DNA of 64,000 nt. Origin: DATFVJ01 sp963851085 (GTDB lineage Bacteria > Actinomycetota > Actinomycetes > Streptosporangiales > Streptosporangiaceae). The stretch is taken from positions 186,001 to 250,000 of the forward strand of contig CAWKNX010000016.1 of assembly GCA_963851085.1 (NCBI GenBank), in the 5' to 3' direction. A program made the translations under genes and the position numbers. Below the pieces are notes generated by a model. That model was not told the origin of the DNA. It saw nothing but the letters and a program-made list of their open reading frames with translations, and did not search any database. Of this stretch, positions 33,925 through 42,088 are shown piece after piece (position 1 is the stretch's first letter; every line of letters starts with the position of its first letter).

Positions 33925-36318
33925 TCACGCGACACCCCCGAGGTAACGGCCCAGATAGCGACCCAGCGCGCTTACCGGGAACATCAGCCGGTACAGGTGG
34001 TAGTTGATGTAGAAGTCGCCGGGGAAACCGGTCCCGGTGAACTGCGGCTCGTCCCAGGTGCCGTCGCCCGTCTGATGATCGATCAGCCAGCGCACGCCCG
34101 CATCCACCGCGGGCGACGCCCCCTTCGGCGGCTCACCGGCCGGCGATCCCGATCCGGCCGCCGCGAGCAGCCCGATCAGCGCCCACGCCGTCTGTGACGC
34201 GGTGGACTCGCCCCGGCCCGCGAGGCCCGGGTCGTCGTAGGAGCGCAGGTCCTCGCCCCAGCCACCGTCGGGGTTCTGGTGCGATTCGAGCCAGTCGACA
34301 CCGCGTCTAATGGCGGGTTTGCCCGGTCTCACTCCGGCCGCGATCAGCGCCGGAAGCACCGCGCCGGTGCCGTATACATAGTTGGCGCCCCACCGGCCGA
34401 ACCACGAGCCGTCCGGCTCCTGCGCCCGCAGCAGCCAAGCCACACCACGGCGCGCCGCCCTGTGCTGGCCGAGCCCAGCCGCGCTGAGCGCCTCCACGAC
34501 ATGCGCCGTGACGTCGGCGGAGGGCGGGTCGATCACCGCACCGAAATCGCAGAAGGGGAGTTTCGTACACAGGTGCCTGGTGTTGTCGGCGTCGAACGCG
34601 CCCCACCCGCCGTCTCGGGACTGCATGCCCTCGAGCCACTGCAGCGCGCGGCGCACGGCCGCAGCGGCTGCCGGTGCCGGATCGGCGCGCTCATTCCATG
34701 ATCGCGGTACTTTTGCCGTCGTATCTTCCGAAAAAGTACCGCGATCATGAAGCGCTGCGCCGGTCGCATGAACCGCCGCAGGCTGTGCCGCTCCCGCACC
34801 CGCAGCGCCGGGCTGCGCGGCACCGGGAAGACTGGGGAACGCGACACCGGGGGCGCCGGGCTGCGCCCTGCTGGGAGTGCTGGGAGTGCTGGGGGCCGCG
34901 TCGGCGGCCGCGCCGAGCGGCGCCGCAACGCGGGCGCCGGGCTGTTTGACACCGGGGGCGCCGGGCTCTGCGGCACCGGGGAGCAGGGCGCGGCGCAGCG
35001 CGAGTACCGCTACCGCGGTGTCGTCGATGTCCGGGTAGCCGTCGTTGTCGAACTCGAAGGCCCAGCCGCCGGGCCCCAGGCGCGGACGGCGCACCTGCCA
35101 GTCACCGGGCCCTGGCACCTCCTCGGCGAGCACCCACTGTGCGGCGCGAACGAGCGCGGGGTCACCGGCCGGCAGGCCCGCGTCCGCAAGCGCGATCATC
35201 GAAAGCACGGTGTCCCAGACCGGGGACTGGCACGCCTCGAAGCGCCTGACCAGCCCGTCCGGGGTTTCCTCGGTGACGACGAACCGCTGGAGCCCGGCGA
35301 GGCCGCGCCGCATGACCGGGTGGTCCAGGCCGTAGCCGAGCAGGTGCAGTGCGATCAGCGAATACACCCACGGCGGCTGGATGCCGCCCCAGCAGCCGTC
35401 GGCCTCCTGCCGCGCGATGATCCACTCCGCGCAGCGGCGCAGCGCCGCGCGCCGCACCGCCGCCGCGGGCGCCACCCGGGCCGGGCCGTTCTCGTACCTG
35501 TGCAGCAGACGGTCCAGCCCGCCGAAGAACCCGGCCCAGCTCACCGACGGCAAGCGCGGCGACAGCCGATCCCTGGCCTGGCGCCGCGCGCGCTGCGCGG
35601 CAGCAGGTTCGTCCGCCAGGCTGCGTGCCACCCCTCCGGGCCGCGCCTCACCGCGTGAGCCGTTCAGGCTGATTGACGTGGCGGTGCCTGTCCCACGAAT
35701 CTCAGCCAGGCCGAACGGCAGCGAGCGGACGGGCCGCAACGACCCCACGATGGTGAGCGGCACGATCGTCTGCCGCGCCCAGCACGCCCAGTCGTAGACA
35801 TTCAACGGAAACCAGGTCGGCAGGTAGATCAGTTCCGGCGGCATCACCGGCAGGTCCTGCCAGGGCCACTCGCCGAACATCGCCAGCCAGATGCGGGTGA
35901 ACACGCGAGTCGCCGCGATGCCGCCGCTGTCGCGGATGAACGCCGCGGCGGCGGTCATGTGGGCCGCGGCGGGCTGGTCGCCCGCCAGCCGGAGCGCGAC
36001 ATACGCCTCGACGGTGGTGGACAGGTTGGGCGGGCCGCCGTGGAAGTTCGCCCACGTGCCGTCTGCGCGCTGTTTCGACCGGATCCAGCGGGCCGCCGCA
36101 TTGGTCTCCTGCTCGGTCCGCACGCCGAGAAACTCGCGCATCAGCAGGTCCTCGGCGTCCATGGTGACGTTGGTCTCCAGCTCGCCCTTCCACCAGCCCT
36201 GCCGATCCTGCAAGCCGAGCAGGTGACCGCGGCCGCGGCCGAGCGCGCCCGCCGCGGCGGCGCGCAGGTCACCATCCCCGGCTTCGTCCGTGGCGCCGGG
36301 CTGCTGCGTGATCGTCAT
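33925..36318 (-). CDS. shc: squalene-hopene cyclase with large insertion
   Basis: A membrane-associated triterpene cyclase that protonates squalene to form hopene. The alpha-barrel QW-type motifs recur (GWWKGELETNVTMDAEDLL, DGCWGGIQPPWVYSLIALHL, DGGWGAFDADN, PDGSWFGRWGANYVYGTGAV, PDGGWGEDL). The acid motif DxDDTA is in GYPDIDDTAVAVLAL (about residue 430). The protein is about 800 residues against the usual 630-690. About 85-110 Ala/Pro/Gly-rich residues are inserted between DIDDTA and the next QW repeat, and another about 30 after SLNGSRGEARP. Palindrome copy 3 lies in the first insertion and is translated. ATG 36318 has GAGGGG upstream. Confidence 0.95.
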   Translation of the reverse strand: MTITQQPGATDEAGDGDLRAAAAGALGRGRGHLLGLQDRQGWWKGELETNVTMDAEDLLMREFLGVRTEQETNAAARWIRSKQRADGTWANFHGGPPNLSTTVEAYVALRLAGDQPAAAHMTAAAAFIRDSGGIAATRVFTRIWLAMFGEWPWQDLPVMPPELIYLPTWFPLNVYDWACWARQTIVPLTIVGSLRPVRSLPFGLAEIRGTGTATSISLNGSRGEARPGGVARSLADEPAAAQRARRQARDRLSPRLPSVSWAGFFGGLDRLLHRYENGPARVAPAAAVRRAALRRCAEWIIARQEADGCWGGIQPPWVYSLIALHLLGYGLDHPVMRRGLAGLQRFVVTEETPDGLVRRFEACQSPVWDTVLSMIALADAGLPAGDPALVRAAQWVLAEEVPGPGDWQVRRPRLGPGGWAFEFDNDGYPDIDDTAVAVLALRRALLPGAAEPGAPGVKQPGARVAAPLGAAADAAPSTPSTPSRAQPGAPGVAFPSLPGAAQPGAAGAGAAQPAAVHATGAALHDRGTFSEDTTAKVPRSWNERADPAPAAAAAVRRALQWLEGMQSRDGGWGAFDADNTRHLCTKLPFCDFGAVIDPPSADVTAHVVEALSAAGLGQHRAARRGVAWLLRAQEPDGSWFGRWGANYVYGTGAVLPALIAAGVRPGKPAIRRGVDWLESHQNPDGGWGEDLRSYDDPGLAGRGESTASQTAWALIGLLAAAGSGSPAGEPPKGASPAVDAGVRWLIDHQTGDGTWDEPQFTGTGFPGDFYINYHLYRLMFPVSALGRYLGRYLGGVA
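34695..34751. repeat. 57-bp palindromic element, copy 3, inside shc
   Basis: Perfect 18-bp arms CATGATCGCGGTACTTTT and AAAAGTACCGCGATCATG enclose a 17-bp core. It lies in the coding sequence of shc without stopping or shifting the frame, and encodes HDRGTFSEDTTAKVPRSW in the low-complexity insertion. The spacing from GGTA to TACC (35 bp) is the same as in copy 2. Confidence 0.92.
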
Positions 36319-36329
36319 GTCGGTGCCCC

Positions 36330-37460
36330 TCACGACTCCCGGTCCGCGACGAACCGCGCGATCTCGGTCAGCTCGGCGCGCACGTCCTCAGGGATCGGCG
36401 CGTCGGCTAGGCACTTGCATGCGGCCTCGAGCTGCCGGGTGGTTTCCTCCTCCGCCCACTTGCGGCCGCCCGCCGCCTCGACCAGCCACGCGGCCCGGCT
36501 GAGGTCGTCCTCCGTCAGCGGGTCCGGCTTGGCCAGCAGGTCGCTGAGCTCGCGGCCGGCCGCGTCGCTGCTCGACGCTCCCGCCATCGCGGCCACGACA
36601 GGCAGGGTCTTCTTGCGGGTGCGCAGGTCGGACCACACCGGCTTGCCCGTGACCTCGGGCGCCCCCCAGATACCGAGCAGGTCGTCCACGAGCTGGAACG
36701 CGAGCCCGGTGTGCGAGCCGAAGTCGGCAAGGCTCATGGCCAGGCTCGGCGGCGCGCCCGTGAAGATCGCTCCGATGCTGCACGCGCACGCCATGAGTGC
36801 CGCCGTCTTGTCGCCGGCCATGGTCAGGCACTCATCCATCGACACGCTGTGCCGCTGTTCGAATTCCATGTCGGCGCTCTGCCCGCTGATCAGTCGCTGC
36901 ACCGCGGCGAGCAGGCAGCGGGCCGCCCAGCGTCCCTGCGGCCCGCCGTCCTCGAGCAGGATGTCCTGCGCGAGCGCGAGCAGCGCGTCACCCGCGAGGA
37001 TCGCCGCCGGAGTACCGAAAACCGTCCACGCCGTCGGCCGGTGCCTGCGCTCGGTATCTCCGTCCATGATGTCGTCGTGCAGCAGGGAGAAGTTGTGCAC
37101 GAGTTCGACCGCCACGGCGGCGGGGACGCCACGTTCCGCAGGCCCGCCCGCGGCCCGCACTGATAGCAGCGCGAGGGCCGGGCGCAGCGCCTTACCGCCA
37201 CCCATCCCGCCACTCGTGCCGCCGCGCATGGCTGCGGCGGATGAGACGGCGACAGCACCCTCGGCCATAACGGCCGTATCCGCGCCCTTGGCGGCGCCGC
37301 CAAGGGCGCGGTTGGCCGTGCCGCCAGGCGCGTCGGCCAGGCCGAGGTGGTAGGCGGCCACCTGGCGCATTGTCGGGGTGAGACGCTCAAGCGACGCCTC
37401 CAGCGCGGGCCGCACGAGGTCACGCGCTGTGGTCACGCCCGCGGGGATGACGGCGGTCAT
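36330..37460 (-). CDS. polyprenyl (farnesyl-type) diphosphate synthase
   Basis: A trans-isoprenyl diphosphate synthase that should supply C15 or longer allylic diphosphate for squalene. The first Asp-rich motif DDIMD is in FSLLHDDIMDGDTERRHRPT; the second is QLVDDLLGIWG. KPVWSDLRTRKKTLPVVAAM is also conserved. Between residues 45 and 90 there is an extra low-complexity stretch (MRGGTSGGMGGGKALRPALA at its end) not expected in the family. It overlaps hpnE by 4 bp and lies 11 bp upstream of shc. Confidence 0.92.
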   Translation of the reverse strand: MTAVIPAGVTTARDLVRPALEASLERLTPTMRQVAAYHLGLADAPGGTANRALGGAAKGADTAVMAEGAVAVSSAAAMRGGTSGGMGGGKALRPALALLSVRAAGGPAERGVPAAVAVELVHNFSLLHDDIMDGDTERRHRPTAWTVFGTPAAILAGDALLALAQDILLEDGGPQGRWAARCLLAAVQRLISGQSADMEFEQRHSVSMDECLTMAGDKTAALMACACSIGAIFTGAPPSLAMSLADFGSHTGLAFQLVDDLLGIWGAPEVTGKPVWSDLRTRKKTLPVVAAMAGASSSDAAGRELSDLLAKPDPLTEDDLSRAAWLVEAAGGRKWAEEETTRQLEAACKCLADAPIPEDVRAELTEIARFVADRES

Positions 37461-38947
37461 CGCTTTACCCCCAAGCTGGCCAGAATTGTCCTGGCCGCTT
37501 CAAGTCCGCTCCGCACGGCTCCCTCCATCGTGTCCGGCCAACCTGTATCGGTCCACGCGCCAGCCAGCGCCAGCCCGCCCAGCGGGGTGGCCGCTCCTGG
37601 CCGGAGCGCTGCGGTGCCCGGGATCTGGCGGAACGTGGCCCGCCGCTCCCGGGTGACAAAGAAATCCGTGACCTCCGCCGTTCGCGCCGCGGGCAGCAGT
37701 TGCTCCAGCGCGGGCAGGAACGTCTCGCGCAACCGCTGTGTTCGCTGGCCCGCGTATTCGTCCGCCGCCGACAGCGACAGCGCGAGGTACTGGCCGCGGT
37801 CGCAGCCGGAGATCTGAGTCCGGTCGAAGATCCACTGAACCGGCGAGCCGACCGCGGCTGCGAACCGCAATGCGGTAACCGGCCTGTCGTAGACGATGTG
37901 CACGTTGACGATCGGCGACTCGCCGAGCCCGCTCCAGCCCGCGGGATCTCCCGCGGTTCCTGACGGTCCGGCCGCAGACGGGGGAAGCAGATTCGCGGCC
38001 TGCGCCGGAGGGACGGCGAGCACCACACCATCGGCCGCGAGGTCACGCCCGGCGCTACCCGGCCCGGCGCCGCCCGGCCCGGCGCTACCCGGCCCGGCGC
38101 CGCCCAGCCTGACGTTGAACCCGCCGCGTACGTCGCGTGTGCCAGGCGCGGCGGCCTGCGGGCTGATCGCGGTGATCTTGGTCCCGGTCAGCACGGTGGC
38201 ACCCAGGCGCCGCAGCACCGTGTCCGCGGCCTGACCGTGCAGCTCACCGAGCGGAACGGTGGGGACACCGATGTCGGCCGCACCCGGCCCGCCGAGCAGC
38301 GCTGTCTTGATCACCATAGCGGCGAGCGCGAGCGAGGCGTCGTCGCCGGCCACGTTCAGGGACGAGACGACGAACAGGTCCCACAGGGCGCGCCGCGCCT
38401 GCGGTCCCTGGCCGTGCGCGGCGAGCCAGTCACCGAGCCGCTGCCTGTCCACGGCCGGATCGGCGGGGTCCAGGCGGCGGAAAGCGAGCGCGGCGCGAAC
38501 CGCGCCCGCCCGCTCGCGTCGTGAGATCAGCGGGTAGGTGGCGAGCGCGGAGGCCAGGTGCAGCGGTGCGGGCAGGGCGCGCCTGCGCAGGCGAGCCGCA
38601 CCCGCCGGGGTCAGCACGCGCACGTCGAACCGTTCCTGCAATTCGGTCTTCCCGGTCACCCCCAGCCGGTCGAGCAGGCCGCGGTAGGCGGTGCAGCACC
38701 GCAGGAAGATGTGCTGGCCGTTGTCGACGGTCAGGCTGTCGCGGGTGAAGGAGCAGGTGGCGCCGCCCAGCCGTGGCCGCGCCTCGGCGAGCGTCACCCG
38801 GGCGCCGCTGTCACATAGCGCGATCGCCGCGGCAACGCCCGCGAGGCCACCGCCAACTACCACGATGTGCGGCGCGCCGTCGGCGCGGTAGGCACCGCTG
38901 ACATCGGGGCCGGCCGCCACGGCGGTGTCCCGCCCGGTCGCCGTCAT
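37457..38947 (-). CDS. hpnE: hydroxysqualene dehydroxylase HpnE
   Basis: An FAD-dependent amine-oxidase-fold enzyme that reduces hydroxysqualene to squalene. The N-terminal FAD motif is HIVVVGGGLAGVAAAIALCD, then RPRLGGATCSF and DNGQHIFLRCC; the C-terminal FAD contact is LALAGAWTDTGWPDTMEGAV. Residues about 300-320 hold a GPGSAGPGG repeat insertion. ATG 38947 is the operon start, overlapping hpnD by 4 bp; the longer frame upstream is only hpnD read in another frame. Confidence 0.93.
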   Translation of the reverse strand: MTATGRDTAVAAGPDVSGAYRADGAPHIVVVGGGLAGVAAAIALCDSGARVTLAEARPRLGGATCSFTRDSLTVDNGQHIFLRCCTAYRGLLDRLGVTGKTELQERFDVRVLTPAGAARLRRRALPAPLHLASALATYPLISRRERAGAVRAALAFRRLDPADPAVDRQRLGDWLAAHGQGPQARRALWDLFVVSSLNVAGDDASLALAAMVIKTALLGGPGAADIGVPTVPLGELHGQAADTVLRRLGATVLTGTKITAISPQAAAPGTRDVRGGFNVRLGGAGPGSAGPGGAGPGSAGRDLAADGVVLAVPPAQAANLLPPSAAGPSGTAGDPAGWSGLGESPIVNVHIVYDRPVTALRFAAAVGSPVQWIFDRTQISGCDRGQYLALSLSAADEYAGQRTQRLRETFLPALEQLLPAARTAEVTDFFVTRERRATFRQIPGTAALRPGAATPLGGLALAGAWTDTGWPDTMEGAVRSGLEAARTILASLGVKR

Positions 38948-39834
38948 GCCAGGCCGCCAGCCAGCGAGCGGGCGGCGACCCATGCCTTCTCCCAGCCAGG
39001 CAGCGACATCCTGCCCCCGGCCACCGCGGACGGGGCGGCAGCGATCCGGTCGAGCAGCCGGCGGTAGATCCCGGCCATCGCGGCCGTGCACGCGGCGCTG
39101 CGCCGGTCGAGCAGCGGGAGCAGCCGGAGCCCGGTCGAGTACCACTCACGCGCCCGCGTCGCCTCGAAGCGGACGAGGTCCGCGAACCGGCCCGGGTCGG
39201 CGGCAGGCGGCGGCGAGCCAGGCCCGAGCGCACAGCCGAAGCGCTCGACGTCCTCGGCGGGCAGGTACACGCGCCCGCCCGCGTGATCTTCGGAGATGTC
39301 ACGCAGGATGTTGGTCAGCTGGAGGGCCACGCCGAGGGCGTCGGCAAGGGGCTCGGCCACCTGAGGGTCGGCGGCGCCGAAAACACCGAGCGACAGCCGG
39401 CCGATCGACCCGGCCACGCAGCGGCAGTAGTAGAGGAGGTCGTCGAACGTCGGGTAGGCGGTGCCGCGCACGTCGGCCGCGCAGCCGTCGATGAGTTCGC
39501 CGAATGCGCTCAGCGGGATCGGGAAGCGCCCGGCGGCGTCCGCGAGGCCGACGAGAGCCGGATCGCCCGGGTAGGCGCCGGGATCCGCTGCGGCGGCCCT
39601 CGCCTCGTCAAGCAGCGCGAGCTTCTCCGCCGCGGGGAGGGTTCCGTCGCCGATGTCGTCGATACGGCGGGCGAACGCGTAGATGGCACTGAGCGCACGC
39701 CGCTTGTCCGGGGGGAGCAGCCGTATCCCGTAGGAGAAGTTGCGCGCCTCGGTCCGGGTGACGTGCTCGCAGTGCCGGTAGGCGGCGGCAGTGTCCGGGC
39801 CCGTGGGCGGGACCGCCCTCGGTTCTGTCGCCAA
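38944..39834 (-). CDS. hpnD: presqualene diphosphate synthase HpnD
   Basis: A squalene/phytoene-synthase-fold protein that condenses two farnesyl diphosphates. First Asp motif: IYAFARRIDDIGDG. Second: VALQLTNILRDISEDHAGGR then VYLPAEDVERFG. The length of 296 residues is normal, and it lacks the repeat insertions seen in its neighbours. It lies three bases downstream of the hpnC stop. Confidence 0.95.
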   Translation of the reverse strand: MATEPRAVPPTGPDTAAAYRHCEHVTRTEARNFSYGIRLLPPDKRRALSAIYAFARRIDDIGDGTLPAAEKLALLDEARAAAADPGAYPGDPALVGLADAAGRFPIPLSAFGELIDGCAADVRGTAYPTFDDLLYYCRCVAGSIGRLSLGVFGAADPQVAEPLADALGVALQLTNILRDISEDHAGGRVYLPAEDVERFGCALGPGSPPPAADPGRFADLVRFEATRAREWYSTGLRLLPLLDRRSAACTAAMAGIYRRLLDRIAAAPSAVAGGRMSLPGWEKAWVAARSLAGGLA

Positions 39835-39837
39835 AGG

Positions 39838-40989
39838 TCACCTCCCCGTCAGGTACGCGCGGATCAGCCCGGCGACGGTCCTTGCCCGGCCGGGCCTGGG
39901 CGTCATGGCGAGCACGTCGAAGCCAGCCGGTCCCGCCGGTCCCGCTGGAGCGGCCGGAGCGGCCGGAGCGGCCGGAGCGGCCGGAGCGGCCGGAGCGGAT
40001 CGGCAAGTACCGGCCGGGCTGCCGCGACGGGCGGAACGGCCAGGGCCGGCCACCCCAGCCGCCGCGATCGCGGCGAGCGTGGCCCGGCCGCCGGCCACAT
40101 AGCCGGCCACGGCCAGCCTGGCCCAGCCGTGCAGCGTCCCGGTGAGTGCGGCGCCCTCATCAAGCAGCAGCCCGGCGCGCTCGGTCTCGAAACGCATCAG
40201 TTCGCGCAGACACGTGGGCGCGACGTGACCCGTCCCACCGGCGGCGGTCGCAGCCCGCAGGGCAGGCGGCGGCGGTGCCAGATCGCGCTCGCTGCACCCG
40301 AACGCCGCCATGTCCTCCTGCGGCAGGTACACCCGGCCCTTGGCGAAGTCCTCCGCCACGTCCTGCCAGTGCTCGGCCAGTTGCAGCGCGGTGCACACCA
40401 GGTCGGACAGGCGCTCACGTTCAGGCGTCGCGGCGCCGAAGACACCCAAGACGATGCGCCCGACCGGATTGGCGGACAGCTCGCAGTAGCCGAGCAGGTC
40501 CTCGAAGGTCGCATACCTGCTGACCGTCTGGTCCTGCCGGTTGGCCTGGATCAGCATCCTGAACGGCTCCGCGGGAATGGCGCATTCGGCCGCGACGAGC
40601 GCGAGCTCACGGACAACGGGAAGCGTGGGCGTGCGCACTCCGGTGAACGCACGGTCGAGGTCCTGTTCGACGGCGTCGAGAGCGCGCAGCCGGTCATCGC
40701 GTTCTGGTGCCTGGTCACCGGCCTGGCTCGCCAGGCCACCGGCGGGGGCGCCGGGGGTGCCGGGGGTGCCGGGGGTGCCGGGGGTGCCGGGGGTTCTGGC
40801 GGCAGGGGTTCCGGCGGCCGGGGTGCCGGGGGTTCCGGCGGCGGGGGTTCCGGCGGGGGTTCCGGCAGCGGAGAAACCGATGCCCGCGGGCACGGCAGGC
40901 TCGTCGCCAATGTCGTCGACGAACCGGGCGAACCGGTACACGGCCATCAGGCGGCGCCGGTAGCGGTGCGGGAGCATCCGCAGTGCCAC
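39838..40989 (-). CDS. hpnC: hydroxysqualene synthase HpnC (core frame)
   Basis: HpnC converts presqualene diphosphate to hydroxysqualene. Family motifs: RRLMAVYRFARFVDDIGDE, DLLGYCELSANPVGRIVLGV, ALQLAEHWQDVAEDFAKGRV. Between residues about 40 and 85 there is an added Gly-Thr-Pro repeat tract, and near the C-terminus an APAAPAAP tract. The conserved ENFPVALRMLP block begins before the GTG at 40989, so the true N-terminus lies further upstream (see 40990-41266), in a frame broken by one extra base. It is the first gene of the hopanoid operon. Confidence 0.88.
   Translation of the reverse strand: MALRMLPHRYRRRLMAVYRFARFVDDIGDEPAVPAGIGFSAAGTPAGTPAAGTPGTPAAGTPAARTPGTPGTPGTPGTPGAPAGGLASQAGDQAPERDDRLRALDAVEQDLDRAFTGVRTPTLPVVRELALVAAECAIPAEPFRMLIQANRQDQTVSRYATFEDLLGYCELSANPVGRIVLGVFGAATPERERLSDLVCTALQLAEHWQDVAEDFAKGRVYLPQEDMAAFGCSERDLAPPPPALRAATAAGGTGHVAPTCLRELMRFETERAGLLLDEGAALTGTLHGWARLAVAGYVAGGRATLAAIAAAGVAGPGRSARRGSPAGTCRSAPAAPAAPAAPAAPAAPAGPAGPAGFDVLAMTPRPGRARTVAGLIRAYLTGR
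39948..39999. repeat. 9-bp tandem repeats in hpnC C-terminal coding region
   Basis: About five copies of GAGCGGCCG in a row, coding for the Ala-Ala-Pro tract near the end of HpnC. In frame, so length can change without loss of the reading frame. Confidence 0.85.
40741..40865. repeat. 9-bp tandem repeats in hpnC after the first Asp motif
   Basis: Repeats of GGGTGCCGG and variants (GGGTTCCGG, GGCGGGGGT) code for Gly-Thr-Pro and Ala-Gly-Thr-Pro units. They insert about 45 residues shortly after DDIGDE. Confidence 0.85.
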
Positions 40990-41266
40990 CGGGAAGTTCT
41001 CGCCAGCCGCCCGTGCGGAAAGCGCCTCCGTCGCCCGACGGGCGGCGGCCCCCGTCGCGGGCTGCGCGGCGGCCTTGGCGGCCCCCGTCGCGGGCTGCTC
41101 GCCGGGCCTGCGCGGCGGCCTGGGCGGCGGCCTGGGCGGCCGCCCCCGTCGCGGGCTGCTCGGCGGTCACCGCAGGCGACCCGGCGACATCACGGGCGCC
41201 CGGCAACGGTTTGGGCGCTCCGCGGGTCTGGTTCCCGCGGCTCGCTGGAGTCGCCTCGCGCGTCAC
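40990..41266 (-). other. hpnC: 5' part of hpnC, out of frame by one base
   Basis: From GTG 41266 the frame reads MTREATPASRGNQTRGAPKP and continues into an Ala/Gln tract (AEQPATGAAAQAAAQAAAQA). The core frame upstream of 40989 reads EQPATGAAKAAAQPATGAAA then TEALSARAAGENFPVALRML. Removing one G from the GGG at 41104-41106 would join the two into one natural N-terminus. The sequence holds three near-copies of a block centred on CCCCCGTCGCGGGCTGC, prone to slippage and base-calling error. Confidence 0.7.
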
Positions 41267-41331
41267 GATCTCTATTTCGGCACACTTCTCGGACTATTGC
41301 AAATAATGACAGATGCGTCACATTCAGATAC

Positions 41332-41347
41332 CTGACATAAATGTCAG
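41332..41347. promoter_or_regulatory. perfect palindrome upstream of the hopanoid operon
   Basis: CTGACAT AA ATGTCAG lies 65 bp upstream of the probable hpnC start. Just beside it (41307-41320) is a second, shorter inverted pair, TGAC AGATGC GTCA. The surrounding 60 bp are AT-rich for this genome. Together they look like an operator and promoter for the operon; the regulator is not in the window as far as I can tell. Confidence 0.6.
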
Positions 41348-41745
41348 ATCGGGCGACGCGCTTACCAGCGGAATTACCCCGCCGCAGGCCCCACAACCCC
41401 CGCGCGGGCCCTGCGCAAGATCGTTCGGCTCCGACTGGCCGGCTCGCCGGCAGACGCTGTGGCCACCCGAAACATCCTCGAAACAGTTACCCTGAGCACC
41501 GCACCGACCGCAAGGCGGCGCGCCGTCTGCGGGCCATTATCACACCGGAGCCGACGCGGCGATGAGCGACCCCGTTTCGCCCGCTCTGCGAGTCACACGG
41601 CTTTTATCTCCCGCTCGCAAAGTAGTCTGTTTAGGGTTGCGCGGCAAGAATTCAGGGCACCGGCCACGGATCCGCGAGGTCGGCTACGTCCATTACCTGC
41701 GCACCCGTAACTGACCGTCGGTGACCGGCTCGGGTGATCGGGGTC

Positions 41746-42009
41746 TCAGCCCGGCCGCGCGCCGTAACTGTCGTAGGGGCGGTCCTCGATCTCGATGCCG
41801 AAGTCGGCGAGCACGTGGACCCAGTCGTGCTGGGCGAGATAAGGCGGCGCGCTGCCGGCCAAGCCGGGGAACGTGAAGCCATGCGCACGGTAGAAGCGGA
41901 ACACGGCCTGGCCGAGCGTGCCGTCCGCGCACCGCGCCAGGGCGGGCCACCTCGCCGCGAGCGCCGGGTCGGCCGCCGCCTGCTGCCAGGGCTCGGGCTG
42001 AGAAACTGG
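41746..42009 (-). pseudogene. fragment resembling Coq4-family proteins
   Basis: The frame between two stops reads EPWQQAAADPALAARWPALA, then GTLGQAVFRFYRAHGFTFPG and APPYLAQHDWVHVLADFGIE. The HDWVHVLAD block and GTLG start are typical of Coq4 (ubiquinone-biosynthesis organiser) homologues found in many bacteria. There is no start codon and the C-terminal half is missing, so this is a remnant. The region 41348-41745 beyond it holds no other recognisable gene. Confidence 0.55.
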
Positions 42010-42088
42010 TCAGAGCGTCCCGTCAGCATCTGGGTAGATCCTCGGATGGTTACGTCCTGGACATGAACCGCTGCAGAGGGACATCCAC

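Noticed and set aside
39283..41340. A 685-codon open frame on the plus strand
   Set aside because: Antisense to hpnC/hpnD; consists of Arg/Gly/Ser repeats caused by the minisatellites.
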